Shown here: piece by piece, positions 22,053 through 33,711 of the stretch | Layout of the letters: every line of letters begins with the position of its first letter | How positions within the stretch are numbered: position 1 is the stretch's first letter | Assembly: GCA_020726505.1 (NCBI GenBank) | Contig: JAHLEZ010000011.1 | Coordinates: 1,426,001-1,490,000 of the forward strand | Length of the DNA: 64,000 nucleotides | From: Leptodontidium sp. MPI-SDFR-AT-0119 | Lineage: Eukaryota > Ascomycota > Leotiomycetes > Helotiales > Leptodontidiaceae | Direction: 5' to 3' | Made by a program: the position numbers and the translations under genes | Notes under the pieces: model-generated | Told to the model about the DNA's origin: nothing | What the model saw: the letters and a program-made list of their open reading frames with translations, nothing else | Database searches by the model: none

Positions 22053-24001
22053 GGTGGGTGATTTGGCAGAAATATGAATGCTTTGTTTAATTGGAGTGTT
22101 ATGTTTGAATGAGAAGTGTAGGGGATTTAGAGTGAGGATGAGTAGAATGATGACAATGAATAGAGAAGACAGAAATGTGAGGATCGAAGTACTTATGTAT
22201 CTTGCCTTGCATTAGCTTTGGCAAGAGCGTGTGCAACTGGAAAACAGATCAAAGGAGGTGCACACAGTAACAGCTAGCTTCGCTCTTGCCAGAGAAGGCT
22301 CAATCCCTGCCCAAACACAAGATGGACAGGGCGGCGTCGGCGTCATCGTAGCTTTGCGCATATGTAGCTCAGAGCTTGTATCTCCAGTTGGCAGGACCTA
22401 TCTCCATGTCCAGCTAAGGTAGGTAGGGTTCGGAGGGGAGGTGCCTCAGAGTGGGACGAATCGCTCTCCCCGGCGCTTGATTTGATGGTGTTTGTAGCTA
22501 AAAGTCTCCACAGAAAGGTCGGGGATGGATACCAAGCTTTTGCGCCACTATTCGGTGAAGTGTCGTCCACATGGCGAATCGTGAGCTCAGCATGTGTATC
22601 CTGATGTACAACACTGGTTTGTGACATGGGAACTTCGCTGGGACGAGGGGAGTGACTGGTAGCTAGAAGAACCAGCAAATAGATCAGGAAAACAGAACAT
22701 GGAATGGATTTGTGAGACAAGAGGGCATCTGTGAAGTACCTTGTGCTGTAACTGATTCAAACGATCGCTGAAGATGTGCTAGGGTAGAGATAAGAAGATA
22801 TTCGGTTTGTAGTGCAGCAAACCTTATCCACCATTGCCCCCTCGTACTCGCATAGACTTCCAGATCACAGGCACAAGATGTGGCTTCACTGGTAGCTGTC
22901 TGTTCTGACCAAGGCTGTCTGTCCTGTTGGCTGGCATACCGACGATCGTCGTCTGGCATCGTCTCTCGATATCGACGTCATCTGCAGGTGCTTGCGGGTG
23001 GCTGTTCTGATCAGCCCCCAAAGCAAGCCCATCCCCGTTCCAGATCCAGCACCTGTCCATCTCAGAGGGGGAGGACTCGTAAGCTTTTCCAAGCCTCTCG
23101 CCTATGCAAGAAAAGCTTCGCAAAGTTGGACAGGAACAGGAAATGTAACGCATTAAGGCGGAACGTGGATCAATCAGATGGCTCTGGACGGTTGGTTGGT
23201 TGTCAGGGTTCAGGATTGCCGTGGTCTATTGAGCGATGTTTCGCTGAGGTGGGCCCGGTAAAGCCGGAAGAGCGGGGTTCACAAACTAAACTCCAAGTTC
23301 CCTTGCGAAGCTAAATATCTTGAACTGCCGTTTGAAGGCTCTTATCCAAGAATTGTTAAAATCACAGCTACTGATGTGGTCGCAAGATCAAGCATTCTAG
23401 GACAGTTATTCTAGCATGAAAAAGGCAGGGTAGCGTTGCTATTCTGGTTCAGATGACGTTCATTTCGAGACTAATCGGCATTCATGATGTGCATATGAAA
23501 GTTTTAATGCCACATGCTTGATATTGGAAAGAAATCAGTGTTAAAAAAGTGTGGTGTTAAGTCCGATTTGGCGTGTAGAACTGAGGTTGCACTCGACCGT
23601 TGAAGCGAGCTGTGCAACGAAACTTTGTCAACACAGACTCGGGTAGTACACAGTTGATGTTGAGCAAATCTTCAAATTTGAGCACTAAAATGAGAACCAC
23701 TCTACAGCTTTGGTTTTACAAGAGACTAGAGGCTTTCCAATTTGGGGGCCCCAAAATCCGTGTGACATCGTACTGTGGTAAGTAACAGTTGATGCGCTAT
23801 TTAACTATGGATTTAGGCTCGGTAAACCGGAAGACTCTTAGTAATTCCAGACCTTGCTGGATCTCAATAAAGGGGCATCGACTTAGAGTCTAGATATGTT
23901 TGTCAAGTCAAGGGTCCCTTATCTGAACGTCCGAGTGCCCGCTGGGCGTAAAATCAATTTCGTCTTCCTGCATATAAACACATGCATGTACAGTACATCG
24001 C
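22053..24001. other. Long intergenic region, no gene seen
   Basis: This is 1.9 kb between the aspartic protease start and the UstYa-like gene end. Several open frames of 70-145 codons overlap on both strands but start with non-ATG codons or show no family pattern. I looked for a small repeated, Lys-Arg-spaced precursor peptide, as expected beside UstYa proteins in ustiloxin-type clusters, and saw none. Confidence 0.4.
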
Positions 24002-24973
24002 TCAAACCAGAATACCAGCCTTATCACCTGATCTATTCTCAACAGCCCACTCCCGAATAGCATCCCAGTCTCGACACTGATGTGTTGAATTCGCACCTGT
24101 GAAACCTAGCCGACGCTCAACTCCATCAGAACCCGTCACGATCTCGGCATAATCAAGCGTTGTGTCTCCAGCACATATGATTGCTTGTCTGACTACTCAG
24201 TGGTAAGTTTTTAGTCACCATCTCGTACAAGCACATCTTACTGTAGTCTATGCAATGGTACTCATGACCATCACCGGCGAACCTCGACTTATCCCTTTTT
24301 TCGTACTTCATGATTACATGTCTGATGACAGCCTAGACGCATGTCAGCTCTTGTTTTCTGGATTATTGAATACTTTAGAGTCTTACCAGACAATGCAACT
24401 GATGTGTAATCGACAAAGAGTAAATCTCTCCTTCTTCAGGATCATTCTCAATAGCCTTACTCTGCGGCATATCGAACCTCCTGGGATACGGCACACGTAT
24501 GAACCCCGAACCAACTGCACCACCGTCTTAGCATACTTTCCAATAGGCAAAACAAATCACGTTAAGTCATTACTCGGCATCATATCATTCCACAACTTGT
24601 CCCCCTCAGGTCCCGTATCCTCATACTTCGTCGGGAAATCGAACTTCATTTCTTTCATGGGAACTAGTTACTCTGTCAGAAAGTACCAGATAGATAAACG
24701 AAAGACTGAACGATAATTCCTACTCTTTGGGAGAAAAGCCTGTGGTGAAAGCAGTCCGATTTGTGCTGATTGAGACCAATCGATCTCCTCGATGTGTCCC
24801 TCACCATCCCAGTTCTGCCCAGCCGCAAATCCAACTACAAAGCATGCTATTGCTCCAACTAGCAATCCAAGGGTTGTCTTTGCTGTTCCGAGCCACAGTG
24901 TCCTCTTGTGACGAACATGCTGGAACGAAGCGTGCTCGTCGAGTGGGACGGATGTGTACTCCTCAGTGGCCAT
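24002..24973 (-). CDS. UstYa-like (DUF3328) protein
   Basis: Five exons, 24973-24724, 24663-24574, 24514-24387, 24332-24242 and 24192-24002, give 249 residues; every junction is GT...AG and in phase. The N-terminal 35 residues are hydrophilic, then one membrane anchor follows (about 33-51, LLVGAIACFVVGFAAG). The lumenal part carries both HxxHC signatures of the UstYa family: THQLHC (His151, His154, Cys155) and HEYHC (His179, His182, Cys183), followed by DYIRQAIICAGDTTLDYAE. UstYa/UstYb-type proteins act as oxidases or cyclases in ribosomal-peptide pathways (ustiloxin, asperipin, phomopsin) and in others such as cyclochlorotine. The substrate of this one is unknown, and no synthase, precursor peptide or cluster regulator is visible nearby. 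Most of the gene lies in exons too short to stand out as open frames. Confidence 0.88.
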
Positions 24974-25276
24974 CGTGACACAACCTCTCTGATGCAGTGA
25001 TATTGCACATTTCAGAAGGAGTTGATGGAATGAAAGATGGCATTACTTGCCTCTAGCATGGTATTAGCAGGTAGTTACTCCGGCTCGGCGTCATAGTCGA
25101 TACGATCCCTTTGTGAAGACATGGATGGCTTCATTTACCCACAACAGGCTGAAGAGAGCTTTCATCGGAGTGCACGTGTCCAGCAAAACAAACGAAACCC
25201 AAAACCACATCACCACAAGCCCCAGAAAATGGGAAATGTAGAATTCGGAGGTTTGCAGTAAAGTTGAGATTACTTA

Positions 25277-26621
25277 TTACTTTGAAGTGCTGGCTGCCTC
25301 TTCCTCTGCTAGCATACCCTCGATCTCGCGGTCTCCAAACCACGTCTTGACACTATCTATAATCTTGTCTAGGTCATCTCCACCCTCCATCACATCGTCA
25401 AGGTTGTGAACACTGACTCCACTTCTGTGATCTGTAACCCTCTGCTGTCCCCAATTATACGTGCGGATCTTGTCTCCTCTTCCCATCTTCGCGACTCCAA
25501 TAACACCTCGACGCAACTTGACGACTTCTTCTTCTCTAGCTTCCCGTCTAGCCTGTGCCAATTTCGATCTGAGTAATTGCCACGCTCTCTCTCGATTTTT
25601 ATGCTGAGACCTAGTATCTTGCATGCTAACCACGGTGTTCGTCGGTATGTGCGTCAACCGGATAGCCGAATCTGTAGTATTGACATGCTGGCCACCAGCA
25701 CCTCTCGCTCTCATGACATCCGTCCTGACATCCGTAGAATTGACATAGTAGTCACTATTCGGATCATTCAAATCTGCCTCCCATATCTCCTGGCCATCAC
25801 TGCTCGACGTAGGCAGACTGGGCAAAACCAAAACACCCACAGCACTTGTATGTGTCCTTCCCTTGCTCTCCGTAGCCGGCACACGCTGGACACGATGTAC
25901 ACCAGCTTCGCTCCGTAGCTTCCCATATGCGCCTGGACTGTCGACTTCGAGAACTGCTTCTGCCAGGGGCGATTCCCCGCTGGCATTTGCGTCTCCATCC
26001 GCCGTCTCATATTTCAGAACCGAAGACCGCATATTCTTCCTCGAGCAATACGACTTATACATCCTCAGCAGATCACCCGCAAACAGAGCTGCCTCACCTC
26101 CTCCAGCACCAGGTCGTATTTCAATCAGACACGGCATATCATCAAATGGATGTTTCGGCGTAAGAGCAGTCGACAGCTTCCGTGACAGGGTATCCAATTC
26201 CTCGCCCGTAACAGCCAAATCCTCTATCGCGAATTCGCGAAGTTCTGCCTCTGTCGTGGGATCGCTGAGAAGCTTCTGTAGCTCATCCTGTGTCTTTCGA
26301 GCGCTCTCCCATTCTCTCAATGCCTCTGCCACACCCTTCAATTCGCCAATTCTCTTCGCGATTTTCGCATCGAAAGTGTCCGAACTTTCCGTACTCAATC
26401 GCTCGTGCTCAATTGCCATGTTCCTGGCTCGCGCGAGCAGAGCTGGTGAGAAGGAGGCATTGTTTTCTGTGTTGATATGAGCTATTGTTACAAAAAGAAA
26501 TGGGGTCATTGTACTGACTTGTGCTGGAGAATCGCAGCAGTCTCCGCCTGCCCGGCTTCAGGTATGTGTTTATACATCGTCGACAAATCCAAGGAGCCCC
26601 AAACATACTCGATCGTTGCAT
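25277..26621 (-). CDS. MRF1: Mitochondrial peptide chain release factor 1
   Basis: Two exons, 26621-26519 and 26466-25277, give 430 residues. Exon one starts with a basic, Arg-rich presequence (CRRCINTYLKPGRRRLLRF), as expected for import into mitochondria. The body is a class I bacterial-type release factor: the acidic/Gly segment IRPGAGGGEAALFA, the GVHRVQRVPATES segment, and the catalytic GGQ in RARGAGGQHVNTTDSA (about 292-294), where the Gln is methylated in the family and triggers peptidyl-tRNA hydrolysis. It should read UAA and UAG stop codons on the mitochondrial ribosome. It is divergently arranged with the transpeptidase gene. The ATG at 26621 was chosen; one at 26606 is only five codons later. 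Confidence 0.95.
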
Positions 26622-26950
26622 TGCGAGTTCTCCTGAATCTCATGTGCTGCTGTAAATTGTCCAAAGGCGGTGAAGATTCTGCCGCCTTGGCATGACATCG
26701 ACTTCTTACCCTTGCCCGAATCATCCTGTAGCCGAGCAATGTGGATGTTGATGTCTATCCCGAGGTCGGCCTCCTAATAACATCATCGATCATGCTTCTA
26801 TTTTAATTTCTTACTGAATTACTCAAACTTCAGAGAGAAGTCATCACTATCTATCTACTTTTAATTATTCCGGGTAAGATATTCTTTCACAAACGCTCAA
26901 CACGATGAACTACTTACACATAACCGCAGTTCCCCTCACAACGCATAATC
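26622..26950. promoter_or_regulatory. Divergent promoter region
   Basis: These 329 bases separate the starts of the MRF1 and gamma-glutamyltranspeptidase-like genes. The half nearer 26951 is AT-rich. Both promoters must lie here or overlap the first exons. Confidence 0.5.
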
Positions 26951-29230
26951 ATGCCTCTAAATGTCAAATCCATATACCCGGCCACCGAGCCTCAATTCCA
27001 AGATTTTCCCAGCAGGAGAAGTGTAGTACATAGTACACAGGGCATGATAGCCTGTACACAACCATTGGCAGCAAGATGCGGTCTCAAAATCCTAGATCTC
27101 GGTGGTAATGCTGCAGTAAGTAAAATGTACCCCACTTTCAAGACTCGAGACTCAATTGCTGATGACGAGCTAGGATGCCGCAGTGGCAGTTGGTATGTTT
27201 TAATTTAAATGTTTTGAGTACTGGGGTGTTTCTGACGACTTTTAAGCTGCCGGTTTGAACTTGACGGAACCAGCTTCCACGGGAATTGGTGGTGATATGT
27301 TCTGTCTCTTCTACGATGCCAAGACGAAGAAGATCTCGGCTATGAATGGCTCTGGCCGTTCAGGAGCAAATTGTACTCTTGAAGCTACACGCAAGGATCT
27401 CGGTATCAAAGACGGTGATGCTGGAGAGATACCATTGGACAGTGTTCATGCTGTTACCATCCCAGGAGCAGCTGCCGGATGGGTCGATACAGTTGAGCGA
27501 TTTGGCAGTGGGAAGCTCTCTTTAGAGCAAATCTTGACTCCTGCTATTGAACTAGCTGAGAGGGGCTTCCCAGTCTCTGAACTATCTTCTCGAATGGTAA
27601 GCATTTCCCTTTGTCGTACTTCAAGTCGATAATGAATATCAACTTACTCACTCAAACAAGTGGACAGCAGGAGCTAAAGCCCTCTACAAAGCCTCACCCA
27701 ACTACACCGAGCTCCTCAAAGCCGACCCCTCAGCTCCAAACGGCTACAGAGGTCCCCGTCCAGGAGAACTAATCAAGAACCCCAACCTGGCCCAAACATT
27801 CCGCACCCTCGCCAAAGAAGGCAAGAAAGGTTTCTACACGGGCCGCATCGCCGATTCCATCATCAAAGCCACCCAAGACCGAGGCGGTTTCCTCACCCAC
27901 TCTGATCTACAAGCCCATCTCGGAGCAGGAAGCGAACCCGTCGAACCAATCTCATATATCTTCAAAGGCCAAGGCTACAGTAAAACGCACGCTGAATTCG
28001 TAGACGGTACTTCAGGCCAAGGAAGTAATGAAGATAATCACGGCGTTGAGATCTGGGAACATCCTCCCAATGGTCAAGGTATCGTTGCTCTCATGGCTCT
28101 TGGAATCTTTGAAGCACTCGAGGAGAGCGGGAAGATCCCAGTCTTCAAACCGGAAGATCATAATTCTGCCGAGTACTTACACGCTGTGATCGAGTCGTTG
28201 CGTATTGCTTTCGGAGACGCAGCTTGGTTCGTCTCAGACCCTCAGCACTCGAAAATCCCTTCGGCGGAACTAGTTTCTAAAGCCTACCTCGCGGAGCGAG
28301 CAAAGCTATTCGATCCTACGAAAGCCTCAGGTTAGTTTCCCCCTTCCTTCTCTTAGTATCTCACGCTCAGCTCGATGCGAGGAAAAGCATGTGTTCTCAG
28401 CTCTCAAAACATCCCCAACATCCAAAGTAAACAAACCCCCATCCTAATCCCATCACCCAAAACAGATAAAATCCACGACCATGGCAGTCCAGCCCACAAC
28501 CCAAGTGACACCGTCTACTTCGCCGTAACCGACTCCACAGGCAACGGAATCTCCTTCATAAACTCGACCTTCCACAGTTTCGGCTCCGGCATCATCCCCG
28601 CTGGTTGGTAAGTCAAGTTTTCTCGCTTCCTTCCCCGACCCTCAAATCCCCCTTCAAATCCTCCACAATCCCCCTCATCCCAATCCCGAAACCCCCCCCC
28701 CCCGCACATCCACACACAAACTAACCCACCCCCCCAGCGGGTTCACCCTCCAAAACCGCGGCGGGGGATTCCGCCTCACACCCTCGCACCCCAACGTCCT
28801 CGCCCCCTCCAAAAGACCCTACCACACCATCATCCCAGCCCTGCTCACAAACGCGCACGATAACAGCCTGCACAGCGTCTACGGCGTGATGGGAGGGTTC
28901 ATGCAACCCCAAGGACACGTGCAGGTGCTGTTGAACATGCTCGCGTTCAAACTCAACCCGCAAGCGGCGCTCGACGCGCCGCGGTTCTTGATTGGCGCGG
29001 AGGGCATGCCCGGGGATGGGAATGGACGGACGGTGTTCCTCGAGGAGGGGGTGAGGGAGGATGTTGTGGCGAAGTTGAGGGGACTGGGTCATGATGTTAG
29101 GAGGGTAACGGGGTGGGAGAGGGGGTTGTTCGGGAGGGGCCAGGTCGTTAGGTGTCATGTTGAGGACGGGGTGAATGTTTTTTCGGCGGGGAGTGATCCG
29201 AGGGGGGATGGGGCGGCGTATCCTGGTTAG
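26951..29230 (+). CDS. Gamma-glutamyltranspeptidase-like hydrolase
   Basis: Six exons: 26951-27115, 27174-27192, 27247-27596, 27661-28330, 28466-28607 and 28738-29230, giving 612 residues. The second exon is only 19 bases and codes for the conserved DAAVAV of the family. Landmarks: [60 protein letters not shown], a likely autocatalytic nucleophile Thr417 in [23 protein letters not shown], and a C-terminal small-subunit core with [14 protein letters not shown] and DAPRF. These N-terminal-nucleophile hydrolases split into two subunits and cleave gamma-glutamyl bonds or related amides. There is no signal peptide or anchor, so this resembles the soluble gamma-glutamyltransferase-like subgroup more than the vacuolar glutathione-degrading Ecm38; its substrate is uncertain. 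The last exon is much richer in G and C than the others. Confidence 0.9.
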
Positions 29231-29978
29231 AGTGGAAGGGGGCGGGGGGGCTGAAAGGTTTGGTGGTTGGATGGGAAGAGGAAGGGTTGTTGATGTTAAA
29301 GTAAACAGAGCCGAGATGGCCAAAAGCACATATCTAGTCATACACATCACATCAAGGTCAAAGTCAAAAATCGTTATAAGCATCATTTTCTTGCAAATCT
29401 CCGCTATGCAACTATTGTACATCAGCTAGCCCTTGCCAAGTTAACACTTTCTCTCAAAAGAGAGAGCTAGTATATCCCCAGGCATAAAGAGCGAGAGCAA
29501 AGAGTGAACCTAAAGAAGAATTGCTCGCTCTAATCTCATCCACACTCGCTATGTCGAGTCTGCAGCAGATCTAGATAGAAAACCCCATCGCCGTCTGTCT
29601 GTTGTGCACCACATCCACCCTTTGATACTACTGTACAATAATTCCAAGATCTTTCCTTGCTGTCCGTCGCTTGAAACAAGATCCACAAATGCTGTCCGTG
29701 CCGCGCAAAAAAGATGCAAAAGACTCCACGCCAGCCTGATATGCCGAGGTTTTTATAACACAGAGAGGAAAGAAAATGTATAGACGCAGGTCGAGGGTAT
29801 GTGGGTATCTTCACTTCCCACTCTCTACCCTTCCAAACGCCAGATTATGCCGAGTCGAACAAATGAAACTAGTGTAGCATGATGTTCTAAAGGATTCGTG
29901 ATTGTGCAAGAATCTGTGGGCACCGGTATATAGGAAGCTTACTGAGACGGTCATAGTCGTATCGAGTGCTTGGACCGC
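29231..29978. other. Convergent intergenic region
   Basis: This is 3' flanking DNA of two convergent genes. A small hairpin (CTCTC-AAAA-GAGAG) lies near 29450-29466. Nothing else is recognised. Confidence 0.4.
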
Positions 29979-32900
29979 TCAATCGTGGAGATATGTGCAT
30001 TTGCTGCCCTTGGCACACTTTCCTTCCCGGTAGAATCTGCAAGGTTTCTTCTTACCCTTGTACTCGCCGTTCTCGTCGAATGGTGAGTCGTCATAGGTGT
30101 TCATCGTCTTCATTTCGTAGCCACGTTTTGACTTGCCAGCTTGTGTCTCTTGGGAGCGGTTGTGCTTCGAATTGCGGTTCTCGTTGCCCCAGTTCTGGTC
30201 ATGTCTAGGCTGTTGATGTTGATTTGCGTAATTTGGACCCTGATCTTGGCCCGCATGGTTGGCCCAGTTGCTGTAATCAAATTGCTGATTCTGCGTAGTT
30301 CTGTTGTCGCCGTTTTGATATGCAGCAAGGTAGCTTTGAACCTGCTGTGCAACGTCTGGAACCTGTACGCCAGCATGGGTAGGTGGCTGCATTTGAGGGG
30401 GGAAAGCTGCTTGAGGAGGCACGACTGGTTGGTATTGTGCGTTAGGAATAGGAGCTTGAAACTGGGAAGCCTGCAGCTGGGCAATATTGCGTTCGATCTC
30501 TGCCTGATGCTTCACAGTCATGTCCCTGTTGTATCCCTCGATCCAGTCGTTTCTCTGAGCTGGGTTCGTCATCCATTGTGGTGGCTCTGTGGCAGGATAT
30601 GGCAAACCCTTCAAGGAGGCGGTAATGCGTTGGAGATTCTCAAGGACTTGTTGCACGATTTGGTCATCCTTCGCAGTCGGCTTGCTGGCTTGTTGAGTAG
30701 GCGCACTTGGCTGTTGCGAAATAAAAGGTATAGTGCCAGAAGAGGGTGTTGTGCCAGGCAATAGATGGGTCTTCTTCCATTGCTCTTCAGATTGTCGAAT
30801 GAGAGCGTTCTGGGTAGCTTGCTCAGGGCCGTACTGGCGGATCTCGTTGAGGCGCTCCACCAACCAAGGTTCAGTGGGGGGCTTCAACTCGTGTTCAGCT
30901 TTGACGTTCACATCCATACCTGCTTCCATCTGGTGAGGCTCTTTCGCGGACGGTGGAATATCGTTTGGATCGGTATATACAACCATCAATTCGAGACCCT
31001 CGCGATGCTGCTGAGTCTTTTGCTCAGGTGTTGAGACCCCAATATCACCACCCCGAGTTGTGTACGTAGGTCCGTGTCGTGTTGACTTTTCCAGTGGGCT
31101 GAAGTTGATAGCGATCGGTTCCGGGTATGGGAGATCAGCATCCATGGGTTGATACTCTTCGTCGTCGTCCATCACCTCCAAGACACGTTGTTTGTGCATC
31201 ATTCCTTCCAGGCGGTCGTCGTGTGCATCTCTCAACATCTCGTCCTGACGTCCTTCGTCCTCTGCCTGCTCGTGCTTGAAGAGTCGAATCTGCTCGAGCT
31301 CAGGGCCGTCTTTGAACTTGACACGGAGGTGACGTCTGCTCTCCTTTCTCTCTCGGCGAGCCTTTTCTTCAGGTGTCTCGGGAGCTCGAGGGGGTGCGAC
31401 CGGTGCTTTGGGAGGTTCGGGAGGCTTGGCGATACTGGCAAGAAGTGCACCTAGTTTGGATTCGGTGGGAGGAGAGATGTCGCGCTTCTTTGGAATGGCC
31501 TTTGCGATAGGCTTTGAGGTGATACCGAGCAAGTTGGTGCCTGATCGCTTGATAGGAGTAGGCTTTGTAGATGGATTGAAGGTCGAAGTAGTATCTAAGG
31601 CAAACTTTTTATTCGCCTTACTGGTGGTGCTATCCCCTTCAAGAGGTCTCTTGGCGGATGTCGTGGTTGAGGGGTTGGGTTCTGCACTCCGAGCTTTTGC
31701 CTGCTCTACCTTTTCACGGATTTTCTTCTCCTTCTCAGTTTGTTCTAGATCTTTTTTGGACTTAGCTGTCCTCTCCCTGGCGTCGATGGTATTGGCAAGA
31801 ATGTCAACAATGACTTGCTTAGTTTCCTCCGTGCCCTTCTTGTTCCACCGCTTCTGAATGCTGTCAAATTTCAACTTCTTCAACAGATCATCCGACATGT
31901 TCTGGAATCTAGCAAGCAAAGCAAATACGGCAGTTGGAAGTTTCCCTTTGTAATCATCGACCTTAGTGCACTCGATCAAAGTTGTGGTTAGACCGTTCAC
32001 CATCTTTTGATGGCCTCCCAGGTTCTCTACAATAGGACCATATCCAAGCTTATTGGCTGCATCAATTATCTGGTACAGCGATTCCAAGAGCACCTGTCGT
32101 TCATCCTTCAATTTCCGAACCTCTGCTGGACGCGCAGCTGCCTCTTCGATCTTGGTTGAATTGGTCTTGATTTTCACCCTCAGAGCGCTTAAAAAGTTGC
32201 CGTATTCCTGAATGGCTTCGGACACAATATCATTACTTGGGTTGGAGTTAGGGTCTTTCCAAATGATACCTATCGCGTCCCATCTTGCAGCTTCGGGAGC
32301 GGAATCAGGGCGGACATCGCCGCGAACCTGAACACGTTAGCTAGAGCTGGAGACAATTTTCTCACCAGACACGCGAATTAACGCGGAGACCGGACGTGAT
32401 GGCATAGGTAGAATGGGGGTTTATCAATTGCTTACCGTGGCGACATCAATCAACGGCATTTCTTCGTCGTCCTCGTATTCTGACTCGTCAGAGCTGTCCT
32501 CTTCCTCCGATGAGCTTGTTAGTATGGAAGGAGACCTAGCATCTTGACTGCCGTCATCACGAATCTTATTAACAGTCGTAGGCTTTGGTCCGTGGCTGGT
32601 GCCTTTGTACTGGCTCACGGGTGCCTTGATCTTGGGAGGTCGTCCTCTTTTCGCGGAGGTTGTAGCTGGCTTTAGTGTGGCTAAACGAGTCGTTAGCGTT
32701 ATTTCTGACAGATGAGATGAGGCAGAGAGCACGGAGAATTGGAGAATTGGACTTACTTGACATGTCCAAACCTGGGACAACATCCTTTCCGCTTCTCGCC
32801 TTTCTAGGGTGATACTTTGGAAGAGCAGCTGTGAGAAATAAAAGTCAGCATAATACACCAATAGCCGAAGTAGTGGTAGGGGTAGAAAAGACAAGGCACA

Positions 32901-33711
32901 TACTCTTCAAGCCATTTGGTACATGAATTGGCTCATCGTCCCATGCCAGGAACGGAGCATGTGGCAAACGACTCTTATCATCATCATCCGCCGCAGGGTA
33001 AATGACTCTCAAGGGATTTGGCGGTGGGGCAGGTTTGGTTTGCTGAAGACGAGGTGGAGCATTTTGTGGTATATTTTGATGAGGAGGTTCATCAACAGCT
33101 TTCTTCAGGATCTGCCTAGGCTCTGTGACGGTGTCGTTAGGCAAGGTTGGATAACGAACATTGCTATTCTGGGGTGGCTGAAAGTTGCCAGTTTGAGCAG
33201 CTTGGTAGTATGTAGGGATTGGATCTTGACTTCTTTGGTTGAAGTTATTTCCCAGGCCATTCTGCTGATGTTGGAGAGTAGAGGCAGACATTGTGCGGTT
33301 CATTGTTTGTGAGGGAGGCATGGAGTATTGGAGGTTTTGGGGTGCAATGGTCGCGGACTCTATGCTATTAGTACCGAAGGAGAAGGAGCTGTCGTGACCA
33401 TGATACCCCGTGGAGCCGTTCAACGAAGAAGAGTCGGTGAATGAGGTTGAAGGGCCAAACACATCTGAAGGTCTTGCATGTTGGTATTGCGATGCGTATG
33501 GCGAATTTGAGTAGGTGACGGGGGGATACTGAGGCTGTTGGTGTTGGGAGATGTCGTAGGTCTGTTGACTGCTTGGGTATTGACCATAGACAGCGGCAGG
33601 TTGCTGCTGGAAATGGAATTGATCGTTGGGGGCCGACCAGGCGGCATTTGTCATCAAGTCGTCGTAGGACATGTCGTCGGCGATATAGCCATGTCCATTA
33701 TGTCCTTCCAT
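29979..33711 (-). CDS. TFIIS-N/CCCH protein, PNUTS/Ppn1-like
   Basis: Four exons, 33711-32904, 32828-32757, 32680-32436 and 32327-29979, encode 1157 residues; all introns are GT...AG and in phase. Order: an N-terminal low-complexity region rich in Gln, Pro, Ser and Tyr (1-200); an AT-hook-like KRGRPPKIK; an acidic SSSEEEDSSDESEYEDDEE; a helical domain at about 455-540 resembling the TFIIS N-terminal fold; charged linkers; an RVKF sequence at 710-713 in the setting RVKFKDGPELEQIRLFKHE; a Gln/Pro-rich tail; and a final CX7CX5CX3H zinc finger. Human PNUTS (PPP1R10) and fission-yeast Ppn1 share the TFIIS-N domain and an RVxF-type PP1 site, and PNUTS also ends in a CCCH finger. I infer a nuclear PP1-targeting subunit of the cleavage and polyadenylation machinery. 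Family tools may label it only as a CCCH protein. Confidence 0.82.

Noticed and set aside
22343..22720. Minus-strand frame with a signal-like N terminus near the aspartic protease
   Set aside because: The first codon is TTG; the first ATG comes after the hydrophobic part, and the rest has no known pattern. Not a supported precursor peptide.
22880..23314. Plus-strand frame of 144 codons
   Set aside because: It starts with GTG and its composition (Ser, Arg, Cys) looks like non-coding DNA; an opposite-strand frame overlaps it.
28721..29422. Minus-strand open frame of 233 codons opposite the last transpeptidase exon
   Set aside because: It mirrors a GC-rich real exon, has Pro/Arg-rich content and no family features.
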